Virus record (IMG/VR): IMGVR_UViG_3300042691_012890
Location: 1-64,000 of that record
Direction: 5' to 3' (one strand)
Length of the DNA stretch: 64,000 bases
From: a virus
Shown: positions 38,768 through 47,342 of the stretch, in pieces
Layout: each line of letters begins with the position of its first letter
Position numbering within the stretch: position 1 is the first letter of the stretch
Notes under the pieces: model-generated
What the model saw: the letters and a program-made list of their open reading frames with translations, nothing else
The model's database searches: none
Told to the model about the DNA's origin: nothing
Made by a program: the position numbers and the translations under genes

Positions 38768-39591
38768 TTTATGTTTGCATCCATTTCAGGTTTGGTGTTA
38801 ATTTTAGTTGCAGGCTTGTTAGGGTTTAGTTGTTTATTGCCACGAGCATTTTTTGCTGCTTCTACCACTCGATTGACTGCTTTTGTTATTTTAGTATTAA
38901 CGGTTTCTTCGCCCATACGTTTCATTTCGCGTTCCATTGCACGTTGTATAGCGCGTTGCGCAGCAAGAGTTCCAGCCTGTGCTGGCTTTTCGACTTTTGA
39001 AAGTTTGTCAGATTCAGCCTGAGCCTTACGAACTGCAGGTGACATCTTGTATCCTGCTTCGCGTTCGGCTTCAGTTACCTGCTCGACTTCTTCTTTTTGA
39101 TATTTGTGAAGATTGGCTGCCCACTTTTGCCCAGTTTTAGATTTCAAAAAATTATGCAGTTGATTATGGGGATTATCACCATAATTTCTAATATTAGGCA
39201 AATCTTTTCCGTGCAGTTTTCCGTTCGTTCCACCAAAATAGGTGTCATGCGTTAAAGTTCCAACACGTTTATCATTATGATGCACATCGTAATGGTGCAT
39301 CTTTGCCTCTGAATCAAATTCCATTGGCATTTTGCGGCTCTTTGTTTTTGTGACTTCGTATTTGTTACTTGCTGCATCAATCTGCTCGGCTTCTTCTTTG
39401 ATCACCTTAGACTTGACAACTGAGGCTTCTTTGATCATAAAGCCAAGAGCGCGTTGCTGATTTGCAGCACGATTCAAGGCTTCTTGTTCGCTTTTAGCCT
39501 CTACTAGACGAGTAACTGTATCAACACGACGACGTAATGAAACGTGCTCATGAGCAGGGTTTGTATATTTGATTTGTACTTGATACTTCAT
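38764..39591 (-). CDS. Repeat-linker protein with EEVEQ motifs, 275 aa
   Basis: The N-terminal ~55 residues form a compact domain (VQIKYTNPAHEHVSLRRRVDTVTRLVEAKSEQEALNRAANQQ). Linkers follow with EEAEQIDAAS and EEVEQVTEAE, between Lys/His-rich blocks. LVE|A and IKE|A match the T4 gp21 cleavage consensus. Likely a prohead core or internal protein processed by the prohead protease. Confidence 0.55.
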   Translation of the reverse strand: MKYQVQIKYTNPAHEHVSLRRRVDTVTRLVEAKSEQEALNRAANQQRALGFMIKEASVVKSKVIKEEAEQIDAASNKYEVTKTKSRKMPMEFDSEAKMHHYDVHHNDKRVGTLTHDTYFGGTNGKLHGKDLPNIRNYGDNPHNQLHNFLKSKTGQKWAANLHKYQKEEVEQVTEAEREAGYKMSPAVRKAQAESDKLSKVEKPAQAGTLAAQRAIQRAMEREMKRMGEETVNTKITKAVNRVVEAAKNARGNKQLNPNKPATKINTKPEMDANIK

Positions 39592-39595
39592 TTTA

Positions 39596-41629
39596 TTAAC
39601 CTTCTATTGCTTTTTTAGCGGCAGATCTGATACGGGCTTTAATCACGTCGCCATAAGTAATTTTGTTAGGGTTGCCATGATATTTAGCGAGAGATTTTTC
39701 GCTAGGTGTCACAGCAATTTTACCTTCTTCTGAGATTTCAGACTCTTCATTCATCTCGCCTTGCATATAATTTGCAGTAGTCGAGATGTAATCTTCGGCT
39801 AGAGTAATCTTGCTCTGCACCCATTCTGGAAGGTTGGTATTATCTTCTAGCATATCATGCATGCGCTTGGCGTTATGCATAATGCTGCGAAGTTGAGACT
39901 TTGCCATATCACCTTCGTAGTCATACTCGCCTGCATCTGCAGCGTCTTTTGGTTCTTCGTTCATTATATCTTCCCTGGCTAAAACTTCGCGACCAGAGCG
40001 CAATGGTGAATGTCCTCTGTCGAATGGCACCTTGCCTTTGATTGCTGCTTCGACGCCCTTAGCACGAACCCAATTGTCTTTTTTCTTTTTATTTTCTAAA
40101 TTACGTTCATCAACCTGCTCGGCTTCTTCTTTTTTGAGTCCAGCCTTCATTGCTCTTCTAGCAAGATTACGGACATAGCGATGACCCGCTGGTTGTTTTC
40201 CTGGTGGCATAGTTGGCTTCTCCTTGACTGGACCACCGAGCGCTGCCTCGGCTTCCTGTTTAGTAACTTCATCAATCTGCTCGACTTCTTCAAAATAAGC
40301 CTTCATGTGCGCTTCGGTGTCTTTCTTGGTTTGATTTGGACCAAGACCGCCAAGTTTTGTCATGCGGCGAATATATTTTTTTGTAGCAGCAGCCGCGCGA
40401 CGATTTTTATTGCGATTTAAGAAGTTTTTTACATCAGATGATTTTGGGCGAGCGGCTGCTTCATAATCGAAGCGCATGTTGGCTTCGTCAATCTGCTCGA
40501 CTTCTTCTTTCTTCAACTCTTTCGCACGACGTTCTGATGCTGGCATTTCTTGATCTTGTTTTCTTTGCAACTCTGCAGCACGAACATCGGATGCTGGAAC
40601 TTGACCCGTTGCACCAATGTCCTGTAGACGCTGAGCCAATGCTGGACGTTCAGCGGCAAGTTGAGCAACTGACTTTGTTGTATCAGTGTGTGCTTTTGCT
40701 CCCATTGAAGCCAATGACATTGCACCAACTGCGAGTGCCTTTGCAATTTTGCCTTCTTCGAGTTCTACTTCTTCTTTTTTAAGTTTTGCTGTCGCGAGTT
40801 TTATACCCGATGCTCTGTTTTTTATCTTTTGCGGGTTTACTGTTTGATATTCTTTACCTCTCAAATCTTTTGCCATAGACTCAATTTCATTCTGAGCCTT
40901 TGACTTGTATGATTGCAGAGTTTTCTTTTTTAATTCATCAATCTGTTCGACTTCTTCTTTTACTTTTTTATATTGTTTTTGCAATATTTTCAATGCACCT
41001 GATTTAACTTTATCGCGTTTAACTGGATTCGCTTTTTTTCCTAATGCTAATCCTTCAGCACCACGACTTGAAGATGGTTGAGATTTATCCATTTCATCGA
41101 GTTCGACTTCTTCATCCATCGATGATCTGGTCACCTTGGAATGTAGGCTGTCATGGACATCGCGCAAGTCATCGTGTTGACGCTGTAGAGTTGGAACATC
41201 AAAACTTTTTGCTTTTTTGGCAACCGACTTCTCAGCAGCAGCCTTGATTGCTGCCATTCTCATTTGTGCAGGAGTGAGTTGAACTGGCTCAGTTCCGCGT
41301 TGTTTGTTCAATGCAGCAACTTCATCTGGCGACCAAACTCTGCCCTTGTCGGCTTTCTGAGAAACTCCAGCACCACCATGTTCTCCGCCAACGGCAAGAC
41401 CCTTCGTAGCACCATAGGCAGTTGCGCTTGCTGCTGCAAGTTGCTTTGCTCTTACAGTTGGCTTGACTTCTTTGGATGCTTGCTTGACGCTTTCTCCAGC
41501 CCCATGACCGCTTGACTTGAGCCATGATTGAAATGCTGGATTCTTAGCATGAACTTTCTTTAGTCTGTCTTGCATTACTTTTGAACCAGAAGTAAATGCT
41601 TTATCCCATGCTTTTGTTGGATCTGCCAT
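39596..41629 (-). CDS. Large modular head-core-like polyprotein with repeated EEVEQIDE linkers, 677 aa
   Basis: Seven or more copies of an acidic linker (variants EEVEQIDE, EEVELDE, EEVELEEG, EEAEQVDE) separate basic, Ala/Lys-rich blocks of 30-90 residues. Two linkers (IDE|A, LEE|G) fit the T4 gp21 prohead protease rule [LI]xE|[AG]; others differ at the last position. A similar organisation is typical of internal capsid proteins. The N-terminus (DPTKAWDKAFTSGSKVM) lacks the targeting peptide. Function inferred only from architecture. Confidence 0.55.
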   Translation of the reverse strand: MADPTKAWDKAFTSGSKVMQDRLKKVHAKNPAFQSWLKSSGHGAGESVKQASKEVKPTVRAKQLAAASATAYGATKGLAVGGEHGGAGVSQKADKGRVWSPDEVAALNKQRGTEPVQLTPAQMRMAAIKAAAEKSVAKKAKSFDVPTLQRQHDDLRDVHDSLHSKVTRSSMDEEVELDEMDKSQPSSSRGAEGLALGKKANPVKRDKVKSGALKILQKQYKKVKEEVEQIDELKKKTLQSYKSKAQNEIESMAKDLRGKEYQTVNPQKIKNRASGIKLATAKLKKEEVELEEGKIAKALAVGAMSLASMGAKAHTDTTKSVAQLAAERPALAQRLQDIGATGQVPASDVRAAELQRKQDQEMPASERRAKELKKEEVEQIDEANMRFDYEAAARPKSSDVKNFLNRNKNRRAAAATKKYIRRMTKLGGLGPNQTKKDTEAHMKAYFEEVEQIDEVTKQEAEAALGGPVKEKPTMPPGKQPAGHRYVRNLARRAMKAGLKKEEAEQVDERNLENKKKKDNWVRAKGVEAAIKGKVPFDRGHSPLRSGREVLAREDIMNEEPKDAADAGEYDYEGDMAKSQLRSIMHNAKRMHDMLEDNTNLPEWVQSKITLAEDYISTTANYMQGEMNEESEISEEGKIAVTPSEKSLAKYHGNPNKITYGDVIKARIRSAAKKAIEG

Positions 41630-41630
41630 G

Positions 41631-41900
41631 TTAATACTCGCTAATCTGTAGTTTTAAATCCGTTGTTCCGCGCTTTATTCTATGGAAGGTATATGACGGA
41701 ATCACATACTCTTTCCCAACTATCAAAGGCTCTGGAAGGTCATCTTCGAACTGAATTTCCCAGCCTTCTCCTTCCAAAACAGTCACAATTCTATTATTTT
41801 TATCGCGATGCCATACTAATTCTTCGTTCAAAACGTCCTTCGAGAATGTTCTGAAGAACGTTTTATTATTTAGTTTTTCGTCGGTATATGCTGACACCAT
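41631..41900 (-). CDS. Cupin-like small protein, 89 aa
   Basis: Start MVSAYTDEKLNNK at 41900, coupled to the upstream stop (TAATG). The pattern LVWHRDKNNRIVTVLEGEGWEIQFEDDLPEPLIVGKEYVIPSYTFHRI is a single-domain cupin with candidate metal ligands (H, E, H) and is conserved in aquatic T4-like phages. Role unknown. Confidence 0.75.
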   Translation of the reverse strand: MVSAYTDEKLNNKTFFRTFSKDVLNEELVWHRDKNNRIVTVLEGEGWEIQFEDDLPEPLIVGKEYVIPSYTFHRIKRGTTDLKLQISEY

Positions 41901-44506
41901 TACCACCAAGTCTTCCCAGAGTTGCTAAAGAATCTTGGCCATCTGCAAGCCCAGTACGAAGCCGAGGTCTTATCCTTGTTGGTCAAGCAGCGATGACGAG
42001 CGACGAAAGAACGAACTCTGGCTGGATCATTAAATTTCTTAGCCATTCCAGATTGACTGAAGCGAACCTTCTTTACGCCACCATCGCCTGTACGGACATA
42101 AACCGCACCGCCGCCGCCTTCGCGCCATGGCTTGCCGATACCTTTACCATCTGTTGGGTCGGATTCTTCTTTCATAGGAACCGAATACTCTCTATACGGA
42201 TCAAACTCATCATCGTCAGATCTGTGTTCTTTACCGCCCATTCGATTTACAATTCTATTGTAGAGTTTAGATCTCGATGGCTCATCGCTGCTGCCAGCAA
42301 ATACCATTGTTTTTAAACCGTGTTTTTTCGCGTGTTTTTGTGCAATAGACTTAACTGTTGAGATGATTGAAGAAGCCTTTCCACCACCTTCGCCAGTAAT
42401 TTCATGTTCCCCTGCTTCAAAATATTTTCTGTCTCCATGTTTACCTACTGGGACAAAATCTGCAGGTTTTTTTCCGTGATACCCGAACGATAAACTGCCC
42501 TTTTTACCTTGAAAGCGATTAATTGAGACAGAATAAGTATGTTGTAGATTTCCTTTTCCTGGGATTCGGAATGTGTACAGGTGTTCAGGTCCATTTTCGC
42601 TTTTAGGGTCTTCTGGGCGTAAAGTCCCGTGATATGTGTGTGGATAAACTGTGTTGAACACCTCATCAATTTGTTCCATATCTTCTTCGAATGGATAGTC
42701 AAGAATCACTTCCCGACCTTCGTAGATTGCCGTTTCACCGATGTCTGAATTGAGCATATCGGCTTCCCATTCATCAGCAGGAGTATATTGTCCTTCTGCA
42801 TATAGACGCTTGGCTTCGTTTATCATCTCAAAGAACATATCTGATCCTGGACGGAAGACGTTTTCAGTGAACGAAATCTTATTCTCGAGATGGTACTCAA
42901 CGGCTTCTCTAAGTTTTTCTTCTCTCGTAAAAACAGAAGTGATTGGCAATCCATCCACTGTCATGTTTAATCTGTCTGGAGAAGGTGGCTTAGATTTTGT
43001 TTTTTTTGGTTTTAGCGTCGGAGTGACATCTACTCCATCAACAGTTTCTTTTCTTAAACTTCTAAAATCTTTTTTGGCATAAGCAGCAGTTTCATTACAC
43101 TGACAATCGCCGCCGCATCCGCAATCTGTTTCTAATGGAGTTTCAATTTCTTGCTCTTGACCAGGAGTCATAGCAATAGCATGTTTTTTATACTCATCAG
43201 TTCCTACTAATTGCATTTCAGAAATATTGTTTTCTCTTGCTGCCAATACTTTTGTTCTATTACCCTTTCTAGGTAGTCTGCGAAGTTTTTTTGGTAGTTC
43301 TTCTTGAAGTTCTTCTTCCTCTTTTACTGGAACGCAATTAGGAACTTTTTTCCCATTCTTAGTTTTCATGCCGATTGCGGTATAACCCTTCCAGCATGCA
43401 TTTTTTAGATCGCCAGTAGCCTTTTTAATTTCAGTTAGCGATTTTGGTCTAGGTTCATCTTTTTTTTCAATTTCTTTCATTTCTAAACCTAGAGAGATAA
43501 CTCTTTCTAGGAGTTTCTGAATTTCGCTAGCAAAGAAAACTTTCTCCATTTCTGAAGATTCGTTTAGATTGATTGAGTTATTGAATACATGTGCCTCAAC
43601 AAACGCAGCAAGTTTTTCTGTCTTTAGGAATTTATCAATACGCTTGTTTTCTTGAATAGGATTCTCGCGTTGTTCATTGCGTAGACGTGAGACTTTATTG
43701 GTAACAGAAACGTAAACGAAATCGTAGGTGTATCCGTGCTCATGCAACATGTCTTGAATCTTAGCAATTCGCGATTCATCTAATGCGCCATTAATGACGA
43801 GATTAGTTTTGCTCTCATACAATTCATTTGCTGATTGATTTAGAATTTGATCAGCCTGTACCTCTGTGAGATCAAAGCGTGAAAAGATGTTATTCAAAAC
43901 ATAGTCTTTTCCGCTACCAGGTGCACCAAGTAAGAAGATTCCAATAGGATTGATTGATTCCATTTGCATTCCCGCTTTTACTGTGTCGTGTATTTGTTTG
44001 CCAAGTTTTTTATCACTGTAGTGTGAGACGAACTCATCTTTCTTTCCAGCAGCAACTAGACCGCGAAGTTTAGATGCTGACATTCCTTCTGCGCCTTCGG
44101 CATCTGGATCGCGATGTCCTGCTGACTTAACTTCCACTTTTTTAATTCCAGGAAATTCTTTTTTACGATATTTCGTTAGCAATCCCTGAAACTCAGCAAC
44201 GCGATCAGAACCAACAATCATTGTCACATGAGTATGACCTTTTGATTCTAGGTGTTTCATCGCATCAATTGCTGTTCTAACTTTTTCGTGAGAAATAACA
44301 TTTGCCTCAGGAAACAATTTGCGCATAGCGCCCACTTTTTCCTCATGCGACATTGGATTTTTCTTAGGATCTTGCGTACGAGTAGGAAAAATATAATGAG
44401 TTCCACCAGTTGATTCGGCGTGATCCTGAACTGCCTTTACCAGTTTACCATGACCCTGTTCGGTAGGAGGATTGAACCTGCCAAAGGTAAATGTTGCTTT
44501 ACTCAT
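41900..44506 (-). CDS. Multidomain protein: nucleotidyltransferase + P-loop kinase + repeat region, 868 aa
   Basis: Residues ~1-160: an NMNAT/cytidylyltransferase-like domain (FTFGRFNPPTEQGHGKLV; SASKLRGLV in the ISSTxxR position). Residues ~185-330: a P-loop domain (IFLLGAPGSGKDYVLNNIF; LVINGALDESR). The C-terminal 500 residues are a chain of modules with acidic linkers (EEDMEQIDE, MINE|A, LRE|A), a Cys-rich patch CGCGGDCQC and a terminal basic domain (VRTGDGGVKKVRFSQSG..FVARHRC). The fusion suggests a virion-associated enzyme that may be processed by prohead protease. Confidence 0.68.
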   Translation of the reverse strand: MSKATFTFGRFNPPTEQGHGKLVKAVQDHAESTGGTHYIFPTRTQDPKKNPMSHEEKVGAMRKLFPEANVISHEKVRTAIDAMKHLESKGHTHVTMIVGSDRVAEFQGLLTKYRKKEFPGIKKVEVKSAGHRDPDAEGAEGMSASKLRGLVAAGKKDEFVSHYSDKKLGKQIHDTVKAGMQMESINPIGIFLLGAPGSGKDYVLNNIFSRFDLTEVQADQILNQSANELYESKTNLVINGALDESRIAKIQDMLHEHGYTYDFVYVSVTNKVSRLRNEQRENPIQENKRIDKFLKTEKLAAFVEAHVFNNSINLNESSEMEKVFFASEIQKLLERVISLGLEMKEIEKKDEPRPKSLTEIKKATGDLKNACWKGYTAIGMKTKNGKKVPNCVPVKEEEELQEELPKKLRRLPRKGNRTKVLAARENNISEMQLVGTDEYKKHAIAMTPGQEQEIETPLETDCGCGGDCQCNETAAYAKKDFRSLRKETVDGVDVTPTLKPKKTKSKPPSPDRLNMTVDGLPITSVFTREEKLREAVEYHLENKISFTENVFRPGSDMFFEMINEAKRLYAEGQYTPADEWEADMLNSDIGETAIYEGREVILDYPFEEDMEQIDEVFNTVYPHTYHGTLRPEDPKSENGPEHLYTFRIPGKGNLQHTYSVSINRFQGKKGSLSFGYHGKKPADFVPVGKHGDRKYFEAGEHEITGEGGGKASSIISTVKSIAQKHAKKHGLKTMVFAGSSDEPSRSKLYNRIVNRMGGKEHRSDDDEFDPYREYSVPMKEESDPTDGKGIGKPWREGGGGAVYVRTGDGGVKKVRFSQSGMAKKFNDPARVRSFVARHRCLTNKDKTSASYWACRWPRFFSNSGKTWW

Positions 44507-45642
44507 ATTTTTGCTCTTAATAGTGCGCTTCTTGCACGATTTGCTTTACTAAATTCTAAGCGATTTACAAGTTTAATTCCCTTAGAAACAAACCCTTCGC
44601 CGCCTGATTCTTTTCCTGCGATTTCAGTTTTGACACCGCCATGCGCAGTTTTATTTAGAGCATCTGCAAGAGCGTTAGTTGCTTGCTGAACGTGGTGATG
44701 AATTTCAAATGAGCGATTGAAGGCTTCTTTGTTATTATCAATGTGAGCCATGTGAGCATCGCGCTGCGCTGCTTTTTGATTCTTAGCCTTCTCAGTTTTT
44801 ACTTTGTCGATTTCTTTTTGTAATCTTCCGCCGAGGTGTTTCTTATAACCTTCGACGCTTGGCTTTTCGCCAGTATCAAGAGTTGAGTTTATATAAGTTC
44901 TTAAGTGTGTTTCATGACCTGCTAAATGACCATAGTCATGGTTTTTCATTAGAGACTGAGCAGCAGAAATATGTTCTAGGACTTTCTTTTTTGCTGCAGC
45001 AGGAATTTTTTGTTGTTCTTTTGAAACTGAGTGATCAACCAAATGCACATCTGGGTGAGAACGGAATTCTGACTGATCAATAACAGGCGTCGCCTTACGC
45101 TTTGGTCCTTTGAGTTCAGTATGAAGTGCTATACTGACTCTAGATTTAGCAAGTTTTTTGCCTTCTGAAGAATCTTTAGGGACTGAATATGAGACTGTAT
45201 TAGGTGTGTGTCCAATACGACCACCCTTTTCTTCACGAGTTTCAGGTGTGGACATAAACCCACCCTGCCATTCTCCAGATCTATTAGGAAGAATTTTATG
45301 AGCGTGTGCAAGAATAGTCTTTAATGGACTTGCTAGATAAGGCTTGTGTCCATGCTGACGTTCAATGTCATCATTAGAATAATTATAACTTGAACCAGCG
45401 CCTTTATACTTTACTCCGACTTTGCCTGTGTCATCTCTTTTGATTTGAAATGACATTCTGTCGTCAATTTTACGAGTGGCTGGGGTACGACCCATCGCAA
45501 CACCCCTGAGTGTAGTCAGAGCATGTTGCGCGGGTTTCGGACCATCAAACGTCAGATCGGAAGGGTGCTCTATGTGCTGAATGCCAACTGCTTCTTTGGC
45601 TTCTGATAGAAATGATTCTACGAATAGTCGAAATCGTTGCAT
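44503..45642 (-). CDS. Candidate internal head protein with capsid-targeting-like N-terminus, 379 aa
   Basis: MQRFRLFVESFLSEAKEA carries the aromatic-basic targeting pattern and a perfect LSE|A site. The body is basic and helical. LTTLRGVAMGRTPATRKIDDRMSFQIKRDDTGKVGVKYKGAGSSYNYS recalls proteins packaged with DNA in aquatic T4-like phages. It is expressed from a late-type motif just upstream. Confidence 0.58.
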   Translation of the reverse strand: MQRFRLFVESFLSEAKEAVGIQHIEHPSDLTFDGPKPAQHALTTLRGVAMGRTPATRKIDDRMSFQIKRDDTGKVGVKYKGAGSSYNYSNDDIERQHGHKPYLASPLKTILAHAHKILPNRSGEWQGGFMSTPETREEKGGRIGHTPNTVSYSVPKDSSEGKKLAKSRVSIALHTELKGPKRKATPVIDQSEFRSHPDVHLVDHSVSKEQQKIPAAAKKKVLEHISAAQSLMKNHDYGHLAGHETHLRTYINSTLDTGEKPSVEGYKKHLGGRLQKEIDKVKTEKAKNQKAAQRDAHMAHIDNNKEAFNRSFEIHHHVQQATNALADALNKTAHGGVKTEIAGKESGGEGFVSKGIKLVNRLEFSKANRARSALLRAKI

Positions 45643-45672
45643 TGCCCTTCCACGCTGTGGGAGAATATTATC

Positions 45673-45679
45673 TATTTAG
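45673..45679 (-). promoter_or_regulatory. Late-type promoter motif CTAAATA
   Basis: TACTAAATAGATAA about 31-37 bp before the ATG at 45642. It overlaps the last codons of the upstream rhamnose pathway gene, giving the head-protein operon its own late start. Confidence 0.5.
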
Positions 45680-46467
45680 TATAGATTAGGTTTCATTGTA
45701 CTCACAGCATTTACAAGAGCATCACGAACATCTGACATTGCGTCATATGCTGGAATGGTGCAAGTAGAACGACCTGCCGCCGTTGCAGCGCGGAATTCGT
45801 CTGGCGTAAACCACTGAGGCTGGATACCCATAATCTCAGCGAGTTCATGCATGTTCACAGAACCCTTGTTGACTAGGTTATAATACCCATCTGGAGCCTC
45901 ATCCAACATCAAATCGCAGGCTACATTGACCGCTTCATCAAGATCTGTCAAAGAATTTTGACCTGCATCGATCAATTTTGCGTTTTTGGCGTAGTTGTAG
46001 ACCTTGTATAGGTAGTTTTTTGGCTCAACCTTACCCGTAAATGGCATACGAATACGATAGACCTGAGCCTTATCGCCCAAGTATACGTCTGAAACGCCCT
46101 TTGCAACTGAATAGGTGCTGCCAAAGAAGTTTGGTGGGGCATCTACGGTTTGAATATCGCCTGTATAGATACAACCGCTTGAAAAATGCGACATTCTGAC
46201 GCCATTTTCCTCAGCAGCGGCATACAAAAGTCCTGGATAAATTGCGTTCCCGTAAACTGTATTCTGCTTATCCAATTCACAAGCATCCACGTTTGGAGTT
46301 CCAGTTACGCCAGCGCAATTTACCACCCAATCATAACGGTTTTTGTGTAAAGCACTGATTGCAGAATTGTGGGATGCCATTGTTACGACAAATCCACGCT
46401 CCACCAAATTGTCGAATACCTTTTTACCTGTCCAACCACGACCAACTACTAGAAAATGCATAATCAT
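45676..46467 (-). CDS. NAD(P)-dependent nucleotide-sugar reductase, NRS/ER-like
   Basis: 263 aa SDR protein: VVGRGWTGKKV Rossmann motif and STYSVAKG (Y119-x3-K123). FSSGCIYTGD, NFFGSTYSVAKG, YRIRMPFTGKVEPKNYLYKV and NSLTDLDEAVNVACDLM follow the layout of plant NRS/ER (UER1) and mimivirus enzymes, which carry out 3,5-epimerisation and 4-reduction of dTDP-4-keto-6-deoxyglucose in one protein. This would explain the absence of a separate RmlC. A simple RmlD or UDP-sugar reductase is the alternative. Confidence 0.7.
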   Translation of the reverse strand: MIMHFLVVGRGWTGKKVFDNLVERGFVVTMASHNSAISALHKNRYDWVVNCAGVTGTPNVDACELDKQNTVYGNAIYPGLLYAAAEENGVRMSHFSSGCIYTGDIQTVDAPPNFFGSTYSVAKGVSDVYLGDKAQVYRIRMPFTGKVEPKNYLYKVYNYAKNAKLIDAGQNSLTDLDEAVNVACDLMLDEAPDGYYNLVNKGSVNMHELAEIMGIQPQWFTPDEFRAATAAGRSTCTIPAYDAMSDVRDALVNAVSTMKPNLY

Positions 46468-46469
46468 AA

Positions 46470-47342
46470 TTAAACCCTCATTGTCAAAATTTTGTTTAGA
46501 TACTTACCATAATCCGACTTCTTATACTTATTCGCCGCATATTCAAGATCCCATGCAGAAATCCATTCATTACGATATGCAATTTCTTCAGGGCAAGCAA
46601 TCATCGTTCCAGTTCTACGCTGGACTGAACCGACGAACGTTGACGCCTCAGCCAATGATTCAAACGTACCTGTATCAATCCAAGCAATACCACGGTTTAG
46701 ATACTCAACGTTGACCTGATTCTGTTCTAGATACATTCGATTCAGATCAGTAATTTCCAACTCACCACGAGCAGATGGCTTGAGTTGTTTTGCATACTCA
46801 ACAACCTTGTTGTCATAGAAATACAATCCAGTAACGGCATAGTTACTTGGAGCAACTTCTGGCTTTTCAATAATGTCTACGGGGTCGCCATTCTCATCAA
46901 GTTTCAAAACCCCGAATCGTTCTGGATCATGTACATGATAGGCAAACAATGTACAGCCAGGATTACTCTGTGCGAAATTGAAACGATTGATTAGATCATT
47001 TCCATAAAAAATGTTATCGCCAAGAATCAAAGCAACGTCGCTCTTCCCAATCCACTTTTCAGCAATTAGAAAACACTCAGCAATACCATTAGGTTGTAAC
47101 TGAGTTTCGTAAGATATTTGTAAACCCCACTGATTTCCATTACCGATTAGATTCTCGAATGGTGCTCTATCAGCAGGTGAAGTGATAATCATAATATCAC
47201 GAATGCCAGCAAGCATCAGCGTCGACAATGGATAATATACCAGCGGCTTGTCATAAACTGGCAATAGTTGCTTGGATACAACTTTCGTGCATGGATAGAG
47301 ACGAGTTCCCAACCCACCACTCAATATAATTCCCTTTCTCAT
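46470..47342 (-). CDS. rfbA: Glucose-1-phosphate thymidylyltransferase
   Basis: 290 aa from MRKGIILSGG. Signature KGIILSGGLGTRLYPCTKVVSKQLLPVYDKPLVYYPL and LILGDNIFYG. It makes dTDP-glucose from dTTP and Glc-1-P. The start overlaps the RfbB stop (ATGA). Confidence 0.93.
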   Translation of the reverse strand: MRKGIILSGGLGTRLYPCTKVVSKQLLPVYDKPLVYYPLSTLMLAGIRDIMIITSPADRAPFENLIGNGNQWGLQISYETQLQPNGIAECFLIAEKWIGKSDVALILGDNIFYGNDLINRFNFAQSNPGCTLFAYHVHDPERFGVLKLDENGDPVDIIEKPEVAPSNYAVTGLYFYDNKVVEYAKQLKPSARGELEITDLNRMYLEQNQVNVEYLNRGIAWIDTGTFESLAEASTFVGSVQRRTGTMIACPEEIAYRNEWISAWDLEYAANKYKKSDYGKYLNKILTMRV

